59,806 nucleotides of DNA from an uncultured Pseudomonadota bacterium (GTDB lineage: Bacteria; Pseudomonadota; Gammaproteobacteria; Steroidobacterales; Steroidobacteraceae). The notes under the pieces were generated by a model that saw only the letters and a program-made list of their open reading frames with translations, made no database searches and had not been told where the DNA came from. A program made the position numbers and the translations under genes. The stretch lies in the NCBI GenBank assembly GCA_903838705.1, contig CAILZL010000022.1, forward strand, positions 1-59,806. The letters run 5' to 3'. This document shows, piece after piece, positions 8,998-18,000 of this stretch (its first letter is position 1; each line of letters starts with the position of its first letter).

Positions 8998-10086
8998 TCA
9001 GGGAACTCGCTGACTGATCTCGATGCTTACATTGCCCTGTGCACCCTGCCGGGCAAAGGAATACCGGGCGACACCGTATAAATCACCCGACTGTTCAGTG
9101 GGCATACCACTGGCGGACAGTCTGGCCACCACCTCCACAGACTGGGCATCCTTTAATGTCCGGGTAGGCAGCATGGCATCAGCAACAGTCAGTTCAACTT
9201 TTAAAGGCAATTCATCAGATTGATGGCGCTGCACCGCTAGCGGCGCACCGGGCTGCTCAGGATTGCGCGCCAGAACAAAGAGTGAAACCGGTTGCTTGAG
9301 CTGTTTCTGCAATGCAGGTGACAACTTCACCTGCACGACAATTTTTCGATCGCTGCCATCTGAAGCTTGATCAGACTTGCCCTTTGTACCAACATGCTTG
9401 TTTTTAGCACCGAGCTGATCATTGAGATCCTGAACCTGTCGCTCCAGCAGTTTGCGAACCGAATCAGGCGGATCAAGTTCCAGCATGGTCTGGAAACGAT
9501 CACGGGCAACCGACAGATTCTGCATCTGCAAGGCAACCAGACCGCCGTACCACAACGCACGCGGATGACGTGGGTTAATCTTCAGCGCCTCTTCAATCAG
9601 CACTGATGCATGCCCATTGACAGCGCTCGGGTCAGCCAGCACCAGTGCTTCAGCCCAGCCGGTAATGGCATCCAGATCCTGACCCTTGGTTAATTCGTAA
9701 GCACGCTGATAGGCCTCAGCACCTTGAGCGAAGCGCTCGGCAGACACATAGGCACTACCCAGTTTGACAAGCAGGGTGGCATTTTCAGGATCGGTCTTGA
9801 TCTGCTCAACCAGTGACCTGATTTCAGGAGTATCCGTAACAGTGGCATTTCCGGATTGAGTGCTTGCAACCAGATCACCCCTGCTCCATTGCCAGTTACT
9901 GCCATGAAGATATAAACTGGATGAAAGCACCACTACAGCCAGACTGACCAGCAGCAGAACTGCTGAATTCCTCCGTTTATTCCCGCTATTTTCAGCGCCT
10001 TCAGTCTTGTTGTGTAACAACGGTCGGGCAATTAGAACAATCGCCACTACCACCATCAGCACGCAACCCAGCAGGAACATCGTCAT
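8998..10086 (-). CDS. ccmI: Cytochrome c maturation protein CcmI (TPR apocytochrome chaperone)
   Basis: A 362-residue membrane protein that holds apocytochrome c for haem ligation. Two N-terminal membrane helices (about 1-20 and 40-62) flank a cytoplasmic loop. A periplasmic TPR region spans about 95-220 (SAYVSAERFAQGAEAYQRAYEL and following), and a C-terminal beta-rich domain follows. Its ATG overlaps the ccmH stop by four bases, indicating translational coupling. It is the last ccm gene of the operon and is followed by the MaoC-like gene. Confidence 0.93.
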   Translation of the reverse strand: MTMFLLGCVLMVVVAIVLIARPLLHNKTEGAENSGNKRRNSAVLLLVSLAVVVLSSSLYLHGSNWQWSRGDLVASTQSGNATVTDTPEIRSLVEQIKTDPENATLLVKLGSAYVSAERFAQGAEAYQRAYELTKGQDLDAITGWAEALVLADPSAVNGHASVLIEEALKINPRHPRALWYGGLVALQMQNLSVARDRFQTMLELDPPDSVRKLLERQVQDLNDQLGAKNKHVGTKGKSDQASDGSDRKIVVQVKLSPALQKQLKQPVSLFVLARNPEQPGAPLAVQRHQSDELPLKVELTVADAMLPTRTLKDAQSVEVVARLSASGMPTEQSGDLYGVARYSFARQGAQGNVSIEISQRVP

Positions 10087-10529
10087 GCCTGATCGCCTTG
10101 ATCCGCCTCATCTGCAGCATCTATGGCCATGTGTGAACGTTTACTGATTACTCGAACCACCACAATCAGACCCGTAATCAGCAATAGCACCGGTGCCAGC
10201 CACAGCAACCAGGTACGGCGCTCAAAGGGCGGCTTGTAAAGTACAAACGCACCGTAACGATCGGTCATGAACTTGAGTACTTCTTCATCGCTCTGACCTG
10301 CAGCGAGTTTCTCATGCAGCTCACGTCGCAGATCACCGGCCAGGGTTGCACCTGAATCTGCAATGGTCTCGTTCTGGCACACCAGACAACGAAGCTGATG
10401 AGTCAAACTTTCGTAACGAGCCTGCAATGCCGGATCAGCAAAGGGCTGGGCATCATCCACGGCCCATACAGAAGCAACGAGCAGATTGCTGATGATCAAG
10501 ATCAGCAGATGACGGATGGTTATGCTCAT
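10083..10529 (-). CDS. ccmH: Cytochrome c maturation protein CcmH (thioredoxin-like apocytochrome reductase)
   Basis: A 148-residue periplasmic, membrane-anchored protein that helps keep the CXXCH motif of apocytochrome c reduced. It has a signal/anchor helix at about 7-22, the family motif LRCLVCQNE with C48 and C51, and a C-terminal membrane helix near 105-125. The start at 10529 is preferred over an ATG 14 codons upstream because ATG then overlaps the ccmG TGA as ATGA, the coupling seen elsewhere in this operon. This is the short form; the TPR part is the separate ccmI. Confidence 0.96.
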   Translation of the reverse strand: MSITIRHLLILIISNLLVASVWAVDDAQPFADPALQARYESLTHQLRCLVCQNETIADSGATLAGDLRRELHEKLAAGQSDEEVLKFMTDRYGAFVLYKPPFERRTWLLWLAPVLLLITGLIVVVRVISKRSHMAIDAADEADQGDQA

Positions 10530-11050
10530 GATTTCTGTCCGTTGATGCGTGGCAACAGTTCCTGATTCCATACTTCCAGAGTCAGGACACCGATATGCTT
10601 GTAAAGCACTTTTCCCTGCTCATCAATAAGGAATGTTTCCGGTGCACCATAGACACCGAAATCAATCGCCACGCGTCCTTCCTGATCAAATGCGGTTGCC
10701 ACATAGGGATTACCCAGCTGGTTCAGCCATTGCTGCGCAGAAGCAAGTTCGTCTTTCCAGTCCATGCCGACAATCGGCAGTACATTCTGACGCGCTATTT
10801 CGAGCAGCACCTGATGCTCCTTACGACATTCCACACACCAGGTTGCCCACACATTGACCAGATGTTTCCTGCCCGCAAAATCAGTATTACTGACCTTAAC
10901 TGAAGGTTCTTCTACTTTGGGCAATGAATATGCAGGCGCAGCTTTGCCGATCAGAGGTGAAGGCACCTGTGAGGGGTCGCGATGCAGGCCCACAACAAAG
11001 AAACCGACCAGCACTGCAAAGATCGCAGCCGGAACAAGAAATTTCCACAT
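10526..11050 (-). CDS. ccmG: Cytochrome c maturation thiol:disulfide oxidoreductase CcmG (DsbE)
   Basis: A 174-residue membrane-tethered thioredoxin-fold reductant of the System I pathway. An N-terminal anchor helix (about 5-21) precedes the domain with the active site WCVEC, C72 and C75. The family GAPETFLID cis-proline segment is present. A strong Shine-Dalgarno (GAGGAG) precedes ATG 11050, which decides against 54 extra upstream codons that overlap ccmF. The gap to ccmF is two bases. Confidence 0.96.
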   Translation of the reverse strand: MWKFLVPAAIFAVLVGFFVVGLHRDPSQVPSPLIGKAAPAYSLPKVEEPSVKVSNTDFAGRKHLVNVWATWCVECRKEHQVLLEIARQNVLPIVGMDWKDELASAQQWLNQLGNPYVATAFDQEGRVAIDFGVYGAPETFLIDEQGKVLYKHIGVLTLEVWNQELLPRINGQKS

Positions 11051-11052
11051 GA

Positions 11053-13005
11053 CTAACTCCTCGCTGGTACTGGCTGCGCCTGATCTTGTTGCACTGCGGC
11101 TCTGGCACGATAGCGACGATCGGTCACACCGACAATACCACCGAGCGCCATGATCACCGTACCCAGCCAGATGAAACGCACCAGAGGTTTGTACTGCACA
11201 CGCAGACTCCATACGCCGTTCCCCAGCTCATCACCCAGCGCGACAAACAGATCGCGTTGCCAGTGAGCATCAATACCTGCTTCTGTCATGGGACTGGTTC
11301 GCACGCGATAAATGCGCTTCTGTGGATGCAGCACAGCAACTTCCTGTCCATCACGTGTCACACGTACCGTCCCTTCAACCGCTTCATAGTTGGGGCCGGA
11401 TACAGGCTCGGTCTTGGTCAGCGTGAACTGATAACCGGCAATCTCTGTGCTTTGTCCCTTATTAAGACTAACGTCCTTTTCTATTGTGTAGGTCGATACC
11501 GTTGTCACGCCCAGCATGAATACTCCTACGCCAAAATGCGCAAGACTCATTGCAACGATCCCCCTCGAAAGTGAATGACCTGCACGCAAACGCTGGAATG
11601 GCTCGATCAAAGAAGAGAGCAGCACCCAGCCACCTGCAAGCAAACCGACAAAACACAACAATGAAAACCTGTTGAAGATAAGCACGGTCATGGCTGCTGC
11701 AAACAACATAGCCACGATCAGCGTGATCACCAGCGGCTGTCTGATTGATGTGAACCTGGCCTGCTTCCAGCCTGCGTGCATGCCTACTGCCAGCAGCAAG
11801 ACCAGCGGCAGCATCGGAATCAGGAACACCACTGAGAAATACGGCGGGCCAACTGAAATTTTGCCAAGGTTCAGTGCATCCACAAACAACGGATAAAGCG
11901 TACCCAGCAGAATCAGTCCTGCCGCTACCACCAGCAGCACATTGTTGAACAGCAGAAAGGATTCACGCGAGACCACTGCAAACCCGGCTCCGGACTTGAG
12001 CCGTTCTGCCCGCCAGCCATACAGGGTCAAGGCACCACCGATACAGAGAGTCAGGAATATCAGAATGAAGAGGCCGCGACTGGGGTCACTGGCAAACGCA
12101 TGTACAGAAACCAGCACCCCCGATCGCACCAGGAATGTTCCCAGCAGTGATAACGAAAAACCGAAAATGGCCAGCAGGACAGTCCAGCTCTTGAACAGGC
12201 CGCGTTTCTCGGTCACTGCCAGTGAGTGAATCAACGCCGTACACATCAGCCACGGCATGAACGAAGCATTCTCAACAGGATCCCAGAACCACCAGCCACC
12301 CCAGCCCAGTTCGTAATAAGCCCAGAAACTTCCCAGTGATATGCCCAGCGTCAGGAACAACCACGACATTGTGGCCCATGGTCGCACCCATCGCGCCCAT
12401 GCTGCGTCCAGTTTGCCTTCCAGCAAGGCCGCCACCGCGCAGGCAAACGGAACAGCCAGACCAACATAACCCGTGTACAGCATGGGCGGATGCGCCGCCA
12501 ACGCAGGATCCTGTAACAGCGGGTTCAGATCTGCACCCTGTAACGCAGCAGGCAGCAGGCGTTCGAAAGGATTGGATGTAGTGATGATGAACAGTGAAAA
12601 ACCCGCACTGATCAGCCCCAGTACGCCCAGCACCTTGCCGGTGAACTCAGGGGACATGGTGCGGTTGAACAAAGCCACTGCAGCAGACCACGCTGAAAGG
12701 ATCAGCAACCACAGAAGCAGTGAGCCTTCATGCGCACCCCATACAGCGGCGAAGCGATAGAACATGGGCAACTCGGTATTGGAATTATTCGCTACATACA
12801 ACACCGAAAAATCATTGCGCAGGAATGCTGCAGTAAGACAGGCAAATGCAAACAGCGTAAAGACCAGCTGCCCGGCCACGGCAGAACACGAGGCAGCCAT
12901 CCAGTTATCCAGCTTCCTGTACGATCCAGCCAGACCGAAAAACGCCTGAACCAGCGCCAGCGAAAAGGCGAGGATCAATGCAAAGTGTCCGAGTTCTACG
13001 CTCAT
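11053..13005 (-). CDS. ccmF: Haem lyase subunit CcmF
   Basis: A 650-residue polytopic inner-membrane protein with around 14-15 predicted helices that ligates haem from CcmE to apocytochrome c. The WWD haem-handling motif is intact at about 236-250 (WGGWWFWDPVENASFMPW). The length is usual for the family, and a periplasmic domain near 520-600 precedes the last helix. It lies between ccmE (48-base gap) and ccmG (two-base gap). Confidence 0.97.
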   Translation of the reverse strand: MSVELGHFALILAFSLALVQAFFGLAGSYRKLDNWMAASCSAVAGQLVFTLFAFACLTAAFLRNDFSVLYVANNSNTELPMFYRFAAVWGAHEGSLLLWLLILSAWSAAVALFNRTMSPEFTGKVLGVLGLISAGFSLFIITTSNPFERLLPAALQGADLNPLLQDPALAAHPPMLYTGYVGLAVPFACAVAALLEGKLDAAWARWVRPWATMSWLFLTLGISLGSFWAYYELGWGGWWFWDPVENASFMPWLMCTALIHSLAVTEKRGLFKSWTVLLAIFGFSLSLLGTFLVRSGVLVSVHAFASDPSRGLFILIFLTLCIGGALTLYGWRAERLKSGAGFAVVSRESFLLFNNVLLVVAAGLILLGTLYPLFVDALNLGKISVGPPYFSVVFLIPMLPLVLLLAVGMHAGWKQARFTSIRQPLVITLIVAMLFAAAMTVLIFNRFSLLCFVGLLAGGWVLLSSLIEPFQRLRAGHSLSRGIVAMSLAHFGVGVFMLGVTTVSTYTIEKDVSLNKGQSTEIAGYQFTLTKTEPVSGPNYEAVEGTVRVTRDGQEVAVLHPQKRIYRVRTSPMTEAGIDAHWQRDLFVALGDELGNGVWSLRVQYKPLVRFIWLGTVIMALGGIVGVTDRRYRARAAVQQDQAQPVPARS

Positions 13006-13053
13006 GATGGTATGGTTTGTCAGTCTGAATTTTCGGGCGGCCGGAAAACTATT

Positions 13054-13554
13054 TCAATTGTTTACCGGGGGTTGTGAAGTCACAGCCGTTTCCTGCATGC
13101 GGCGCGTATCGTGAGTCTTCTTGAGACTTTCAGCTACATTCGGCGGCATGTAATTTTCGTCATGCTTGGCCAGCACTTCCTCGGCAATCATCAATCGCTG
13201 GCCGTCCTTCATATCATTCGTAGCTTTGACCAGTTTTCCACGCACCACTACGCCCTGCCCCTCACGAAACAGGTCTGGTAACACGCCGCTGTAACGCACT
13301 GTAACTTCATGTGCATAGTCGGTGATATCAAACTGAATTTGCAGACTGCCCGGTTCACGTTTGACGCTGCCCTGCTCCACCATGCCACCAAGACGAAAGG
13401 TACGGTCCTTAGGTGCCTTGCCTGCAAACACATCACTGGGAACAATGTTGTATTGCACATTGCCATTCAAGGCAGTCAGCAGGAAGGCAGCCGCAGAAGA
13501 CACTGCCAGCAATATCAACCCCACAAACAGCATGCGCCGGCGACGTGGCGTCAT
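13054..13554 (-). CDS. ccmE: Haem chaperone CcmE
   Basis: A 166-residue periplasmic haem carrier anchored by an N-terminal helix (about 8-27). The OB-fold beta-barrel has the covalent haem-binding motif HDENY with H131. Its ATG overlaps the ccmD stop by four bases. The tail after the motif is about 30 residues and polar. Confidence 0.97.
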   Translation of the reverse strand: MTPRRRRMLFVGLILLAVSSAAAFLLTALNGNVQYNIVPSDVFAGKAPKDRTFRLGGMVEQGSVKREPGSLQIQFDITDYAHEVTVRYSGVLPDLFREGQGVVVRGKLVKATNDMKDGQRLMIAEEVLAKHDENYMPPNVAESLKKTHDTRRMQETAVTSQPPVNN

Positions 13555-13745
13555 GATTGTCCTGCCTGACTTGTCACGTTTTGCTGCTCTGCCATCTGCA
13601 TACGTCGACGCGCCTGTTTAAGTTCAACCTGCCATTGATGTCTGGTCGCAACCACCAGATACACCAGCGCGGCCAGCGTCAGGCCATAGCAGGACCAGAC
13701 ATAGACCCCATATTTACCCATCTGTAAAGCAGCCAAGGACATCAT
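13551..13745 (-). CDS. ccmD: Haem exporter accessory protein CcmD
   Basis: A 64-residue single-helix membrane protein that helps release holo-CcmE from the CcmABC complex. The helix covers about residues 12-32, after a MGKYGVYVWSCYGLT segment typical of the family, and is followed by a basic cytoplasmic tail. The start at 13745 makes an ATGA overlap with ccmC; an adjacent ATG at 13742 is equally possible. The assignment also rests on its place between ccmC and ccmE. Confidence 0.9.
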   Translation of the reverse strand: MMSLAALQMGKYGVYVWSCYGLTLAALVYLVVATRHQWQVELKQARRRMQMAEQQNVTSQAGQS

Positions 13746-14476
13746 TGCACCTGTTTCAATAACCACTGTGCATTGCGCTCACGGCGCAGAATCTGCGCAC
13801 ACAGGCCGTCACACAGCAGCGCACCGAAAAACATCAGGAAGGCCAGCAGCATCACCAGCAATGGCGTCACCATGGACGGATCAATCGCTGATTTACCAAA
13901 CAGCGAGAGCGTCTGCCCCTGATGCAGACTGTTCCACCACACCACTGAATACTTGATGATCGGAATATTCACCAGACCCACCAGTGCCAGTACGGCCGAA
14001 GCACGATCAGCGCGGCCGATGTCATCAAACGAAGCGCGCAGGGCCATGTAACCCAGATACATGAATAGCAGAATCAGTTCCGTCGTCAGACGTGGATCCC
14101 ATGCCCACCACGCACCCCACATAGGCTTGCCCCAGATAGCGCCAGTAGCCAGTGCCAGCACAGTAAACACTGCACCCGGCAGCACACAGGCAGCCGCAAC
14201 TGCATGCGCCAGCTTCATCCGCCAGATCAGACCGATGCCTGCGGCAATCGCCATCATGCTGTAAACAAGTAATGACAACGAGGCTGCGGGCACATGTACA
14301 AAGATGATACGGAATGCATCCTGCTGCTGATAGTCAGGCGGCACTACAAACAGACCTGCATAACTTGCCCATATCATCATCAGCGCAGCCGGCCAGAACA
14401 GCCATGGCCGCAATGCACGGGCAAACGCATACGCGGTGGGAGGCGATGCCAGCTTGTGAAACCAGACCCAATTCAT
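13742..14476 (-). CDS. ccmC: Haem exporter permease CcmC
   Basis: A 244-residue six-helix membrane protein that loads haem onto CcmE. The WWD motif WGAWWAWDPRLT lies at about 120-131, and conserved periplasmic histidines are visible at H61 (FVHVPAA) and in the NSLHQG segment. It lies 39 bases behind ccmB. Confidence 0.97.
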   Translation of the reverse strand: MNWVWFHKLASPPTAYAFARALRPWLFWPAALMMIWASYAGLFVVPPDYQQQDAFRIIFVHVPAASLSLLVYSMMAIAAGIGLIWRMKLAHAVAAACVLPGAVFTVLALATGAIWGKPMWGAWWAWDPRLTTELILLFMYLGYMALRASFDDIGRADRASAVLALVGLVNIPIIKYSVVWWNSLHQGQTLSLFGKSAIDPSMVTPLLVMLLAFLMFFGALLCDGLCAQILRRERNAQWLLKQVQ

Positions 14477-14515
14477 TCATTCAACCTGCGCCAGATAAGG
14501 CTATACAACATTACT

Positions 14516-15211
14516 TCATTCAATACTGATCCGGATTGCCGCCGCCATGGCAAACGGCCCCAGCACCAAGCTCAGCAATAGCATGGCTGCCAGCAAGCTT
14601 AGCGGCCCGGTCACCGCTTCACCGTGCAAGCCCATGTCCATCGCCCGTGCACCGAAGATCAACACCGGCATTTCCAGAGGCAACACCATCAATGCCATCA
14701 GCATATTACCCCGTCGCAAGCCAACCGTAAGTGCGGCACCAATCGCACCCAGCACACTCAGCAGCGCGGTACCCACTGCAAGCGTACTGAACATCAACAG
14801 CCAATGCTCGCTGCTGACTCCCAGTCCGGTCGCAACCAGTGGTGTCACCAGCACCAGCGGCAAACCTGTGAGCAGCCAATGTCCAGCGGTTTTGGCCAGT
14901 AATAACCAGGCAAGAGGCTGACCGGATAAAACCCACTGCTCCATCACCCCATCTTCAACGTCCGGACGAAACAGCGCATCGGCTGCCAGCAATGATGCCA
15001 GCATCGCCGCCACCCAGAGAATGCCCGGCGCGATGCGTCGCAATTCAGATAATTCCGGACTGATCGCCAGCGGAAACAATGTGATCACCACCACAAAAAA
15101 CACCAGAGGTTGCAACACCTGATCCCAGCGACGTGCAGCAAGATGCAGATCTCGCCTTAAGATCAGTGCCGCCAGACTGAACGGAGACAGTGATTGTGAG
15201 TTCACGGACAT
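14516..15211 (-). CDS. ccmB: Haem ABC exporter permease CcmB
   Basis: A 231-residue polytopic membrane subunit of the CcmABCD complex. It contains the family segment GILWVAAMLASLLAADALFRPDVEDGVMEQ in several pieces and about six helices. Its ATG overlaps the last base of the ccmA TGA, giving tight coupling. The length is close to E. coli CcmB (220). Confidence 0.96.
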   Translation of the reverse strand: MSVNSQSLSPFSLAALILRRDLHLAARRWDQVLQPLVFFVVVITLFPLAISPELSELRRIAPGILWVAAMLASLLAADALFRPDVEDGVMEQWVLSGQPLAWLLLAKTAGHWLLTGLPLVLVTPLVATGLGVSSEHWLLMFSTLAVGTALLSVLGAIGAALTVGLRRGNMLMALMVLPLEMPVLIFGARAMDMGLHGEAVTGPLSLLAAMLLLSLVLGPFAMAAAIRISIE

Positions 15212-15831
15212 CAGTTCAGCACCAGCTCGCGATTGCCCGGATGACCCGCCAGCAAGGGTTGATGCGCTGCTGAAACGACTGCACCACCCCGCGCCAGATG
15301 TTCAGCCAGCAGGCCTTCCAGCATCGTAATGCCCTGCACATCCAGATTGGTTATCGGCTCGTCAAGCACCCACAGCGGCGCTTCACTCATGGCCAGCTGC
15401 GCCAAAGCTACCCGGCGTCGCTGCCCTGCCGACAGTACCCGCACAGGCAGCTCAGCACATTGGGGGATGCCAACACGGCTCAGGGCCTGCTGACAATCGC
15501 TATCCGATACAGTGCGTTTCAGGCCCAGTGTAAAAACGAGATTCTCCAGCGCAGTCAGATCCTGCTTGAGTGCATTACTGTGTCCCAGATACAGCAGCGA
15601 CTGGTTGAATTGAGCTGCGGCCAGTCGCGCTTCCACACCATTCCATAAACACTCACCTGATTCAGCAGGCAACAACCCGGCCACGCAACGCAACAGGCTG
15701 GTCTTACCCACCCCGTTCTGTCCCTTTACCTGCAACAACTCACCCCCGCTCAAGGTAAACGAGATGCCGCGCAGCAGATGATGCTCACCCCGCCAAAGGT
15801 GCAAGCCGCGAACTTCAAGCCGCGACTGCAT
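15211..15831 (-). CDS. ccmA: Haem ABC exporter ATP-binding protein CcmA
   Basis: A 206-residue ATPase that drives release of holo-CcmE. The Walker A motif reads GQNGVGKTSLL, the signature region LSAGQRRRVALAQL, and Walker B ends in WVLDEP. The start at 15831 gives the family N-terminus (MQSRLEVRGL) and a length close to E. coli CcmA (207). In-frame ATGs at 15858 and 15942 are possible but no start has a clear Shine-Dalgarno. First gene of the ccm operon. Confidence 0.95.
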   Translation of the reverse strand: MQSRLEVRGLHLWRGEHHLLRGISFTLSGGELLQVKGQNGVGKTSLLRCVAGLLPAESGECLWNGVEARLAAAQFNQSLLYLGHSNALKQDLTALENLVFTLGLKRTVSDSDCQQALSRVGIPQCAELPVRVLSAGQRRRVALAQLAMSEAPLWVLDEPITNLDVQGITMLEGLLAEHLARGGAVVSAAHQPLLAGHPGNRELVLN

Positions 15832-15970
15832 AGAGGGATTGACTGGATCAGTGAGCATGGCTGGATGATTTGCCTCGTCAGCATGGAAAACCGTCCGGCA
15901 TCTTATCAGACAGCGTTGCAGAACCTGTGATACGTGCTGCAAATGGCTACGACTAGAGTGAATTTCCGGC

Positions 15971-15984
15971 TACAATCGCGCCCC
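15971..15984 (+). promoter_or_regulatory. Candidate -10 and GC-rich discriminator for tRNA-Leu(TAA)
   Basis: TACAAT at 15971-15976 is followed by CGCGCCCC, the GC-rich discriminator typical of stable-RNA promoters under stringent control. No good -35 was seen at the right spacing. The leader to the mature tRNA would be about 50 bases. Confidence 0.35.
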
Positions 15985-16034
15985 TGCTTCAGTGTGGCCT
16001 CTGCCCACTCATATCACACAGCTGATACGCACCT

Positions 16035-16119
16035 GGCGGTGTGGCGGAATTGGTAGACGCAGCGGACTTAAAATCCGCCGGTTAACACCGTACCGGTTCG
16101 AGTCCGGTCACCGCCACCA
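16035..16119 (+). tRNA. tRNA-Leu (anticodon TAA)
   Basis: An 85-base gene with encoded CCA. The acceptor stem GGCGGTG pairs perfectly with CACCGCC, the D-arm has the leucine-type GGTAGACGC, the anticodon stem GCGGA/TCCGC holds loop CTTAAAA, the long variable arm is class II, and the T-arm ACCGG/CCGGT is perfect around TTCGAGT. It stands alone, with a change to AT-richer genes downstream. Confidence 0.97.
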
Positions 16120-16323
16120 GTGTTTATGCCATTTCAGACCCTGCATGCACGCAGTTCGGTCACTGGAAAAAGCCAAAATTGGAAGGCGATTTGGACGAGA
16201 ATTGGACAAGCCTGATCCACACCCCGATTTATAGTTACGAACCCCAGACTGTCCTCTGCACTAAAATCTGGACAAACGAGGGTAGAATCTGGAGGCAGGC
16301 AAAAACGAGGCAAAGGAAATCAG

Positions 16324-16692
16324 ATGGGCTTCATAGATGAAATAAAGTCGCTGAGTGCAAGTGATCGTGTAAATGATGAAAAGTACTACGCAGAAGTGCT
16401 ACGAGAAATGAATTCCGGCATTAGACGTGATGGAATTTGGGCCAAAGCACTTGCTGATAGTGACTACGATGAGAAAAAGGCTAAGGCGCGTTACATCAAA
16501 TTAAGAGTCCAGTCTCTTAAAGATGAGGTTAGTTTAGCCATCATATCCAGCACCACAGATAAAATAGCTGACAATAGCAAAATGGAAACAGAAGAAATCA
16601 GAGAGCCTAATGATATTAATTCCTTAACAGCTGCATTAGCTGCATTTTTGATAGTTTCCATACTTATTCTAGTAATCATTAAGTTAGCTTAG
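16324..16692 (+). CDS. Unknown tail-anchored membrane protein
   Basis: A 122-residue protein. The N-terminal 65 residues are charged and predicted helical, with a segment RRDGIWAKALADSDYDEKKA followed by KARYIKLRVQSLKDE that I recognise from uncharacterised proteobacterial proteins. One membrane helix lies at the very C-terminus (about 101-120). No signal peptide is present, so it should be a cytoplasm-facing, C-tail-anchored protein. Function unknown. It lies between tRNA-Leu(TAA) and a Sel1-repeat gene in AT-richer DNA, possibly acquired. The 204 bases between tRNA and this gene show no other feature. Confidence 0.75.
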   Translation: MGFIDEIKSLSASDRVNDEKYYAEVLREMNSGIRRDGIWAKALADSDYDEKKAKARYIKLRVQSLKDEVSLAIISSTTDKIADNSKMETEEIREPNDINSLTAALAAFLIVSILILVIIKLA

Positions 16693-16771
16693 CGACACCA
16701 ATGATTTTTGAGTTCAAATAGACAATTGATGAGCCTAGTCATTTGGCACAAGCTGCAAAGGAAATATAGAA

Positions 16772-17920
16772 ATGGGGAAAGCAATGAAACCAGCAAGACT
16801 AATGATGATGCTTGCTCTGATGTTCGGAGCGGTGTTCACGGCTCAGAGTGGACTAACTGCTGAAAGTCAGGATGATGTTGTTGTGAAATCACAGACGGCT
16901 TGTGATCATGGTCATGCCGAAGCCTGCTCCAATTTAGGCGTGATGTACGAATATGGTTCAAACGTCAAACAGGACTACTCCAAGGCAGCAGGGCTATACC
17001 AGAAAGCATGTAATGGTGGTGATGCTAATAGCTGCAATTGGTTGGGCGTGATGTACCACACCGGACAGGGTGTGAAACAAGACCTCTCCAAGTCTGTAGC
17101 GTTATATCGAAAAGCTTGTGATGGTGGCAATGCGCAAGGCTGCTACGACTTAGGTGAATCTTACAAAGATGGCACAGGGGTCAAGAAGAGCAGTAATGAA
17201 GCATTAAAATGGTTAAAAGCATCTGCCAACCTTGGGAATAGTCAAGCCAGTTCCGCAGTGGCATATATAGAATCAGAGAGGGCGCAGGCGTTACTTGAAT
17301 CTAGACGCGTTTCGGCAGATAAAGCAGCGGCTGGTAGTGCAATAAAATCAGAGGCTTTACAAAAGAAAGAGGATGATGCCACCTGTAAGTCATATGGTGC
17401 TTCAGTGGGTACAGAGGCCTATATCTCATGTCGGATTAAGTTGGTAACAAGCAGGCAGAACAACTCATTTCCAGCGAATACTCCAACCACAGTAGCAGCC
17501 CCACCACCAACTCCGATTGTACCCGAGAGGCAAGTTGTACGAGGCGACGGTACGCCAGACGATCTCACCTGTTCTGGTTATGGATTTAGTCCGGGTACGG
17601 ATAGCTATGCTAATTGCAGGTTTAAGCTTGACTCTGCCCGCGCTGAAAACCAACGTAGGCAAAAAGAATATGAAGCAGAGCAAGCTAGATATGCTGCCGA
17701 GCAAGCGAGAGCTAAAGCCCAATTTGAGCAGGAAGAAAGAGCAAGAAAAAGCAAGTGCTATTTCAGCATGGCTTCTGGATATGGAACAAGAAATGCTTTG
17801 ATAGATGCACTCACTTGTGAAAATGGAGGGACTCTGCAAGCACCGCCACCTCCACCAAAGCCACCGTCACTGATCAACTGCACAAGGAATGGTAATAACA
17901 CTACCTGCACAGCTAATTAG
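16772..17920 (+). CDS. Secreted Sel1-repeat protein with duplicated Cys-pair module
   Basis: A 382-residue exported protein. After a signal peptide (about 5-30) come three Sel1/Hcp-type repeats (about 44-153) with Cys pairs C44/C52, C80/C88 and C116/C124, which in Hcp proteins form disulfides. A charged linker leads to two copies of a short module with identical spacing, C205-x14-C220 and C267-x14-C282, each containing YG, GT and CR-KL. An Ala/Glu/Arg-rich coiled-coil-like segment (about 288-327), another Cys-containing stretch and a proline-rich tail ending in NCTRNGNNTTC follow. The role is unknown; Sel1 proteins often act as scaffolds. Two ATGs (16772 and 16784) each have a purine-rich site; the second puts the signal peptide at the very start. 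Confidence 0.8.
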   Translation: MGKAMKPARLMMMLALMFGAVFTAQSGLTAESQDDVVVKSQTACDHGHAEACSNLGVMYEYGSNVKQDYSKAAGLYQKACNGGDANSCNWLGVMYHTGQGVKQDLSKSVALYRKACDGGNAQGCYDLGESYKDGTGVKKSSNEALKWLKASANLGNSQASSAVAYIESERAQALLESRRVSADKAAAGSAIKSEALQKKEDDATCKSYGASVGTEAYISCRIKLVTSRQNNSFPANTPTTVAAPPPTPIVPERQVVRGDGTPDDLTCSGYGFSPGTDSYANCRFKLDSARAENQRRQKEYEAEQARYAAEQARAKAQFEQEERARKSKCYFSMASGYGTRNALIDALTCENGGTLQAPPPPPKPPSLINCTRNGNNTTCTAN

Positions 17921-18000
17921 CCAATCGTTGTTGCCGTCTGCCCAATAGCCTTACCTGATTTGTGCACTGGCACGAAGGTGCTATTACCCTATTGCTGCAA

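Noticed and set aside
15992-16234. Frame spanning tRNA-Leu(TAA)
   Set aside because: It reads through a tRNA gene and has no protein-like features.
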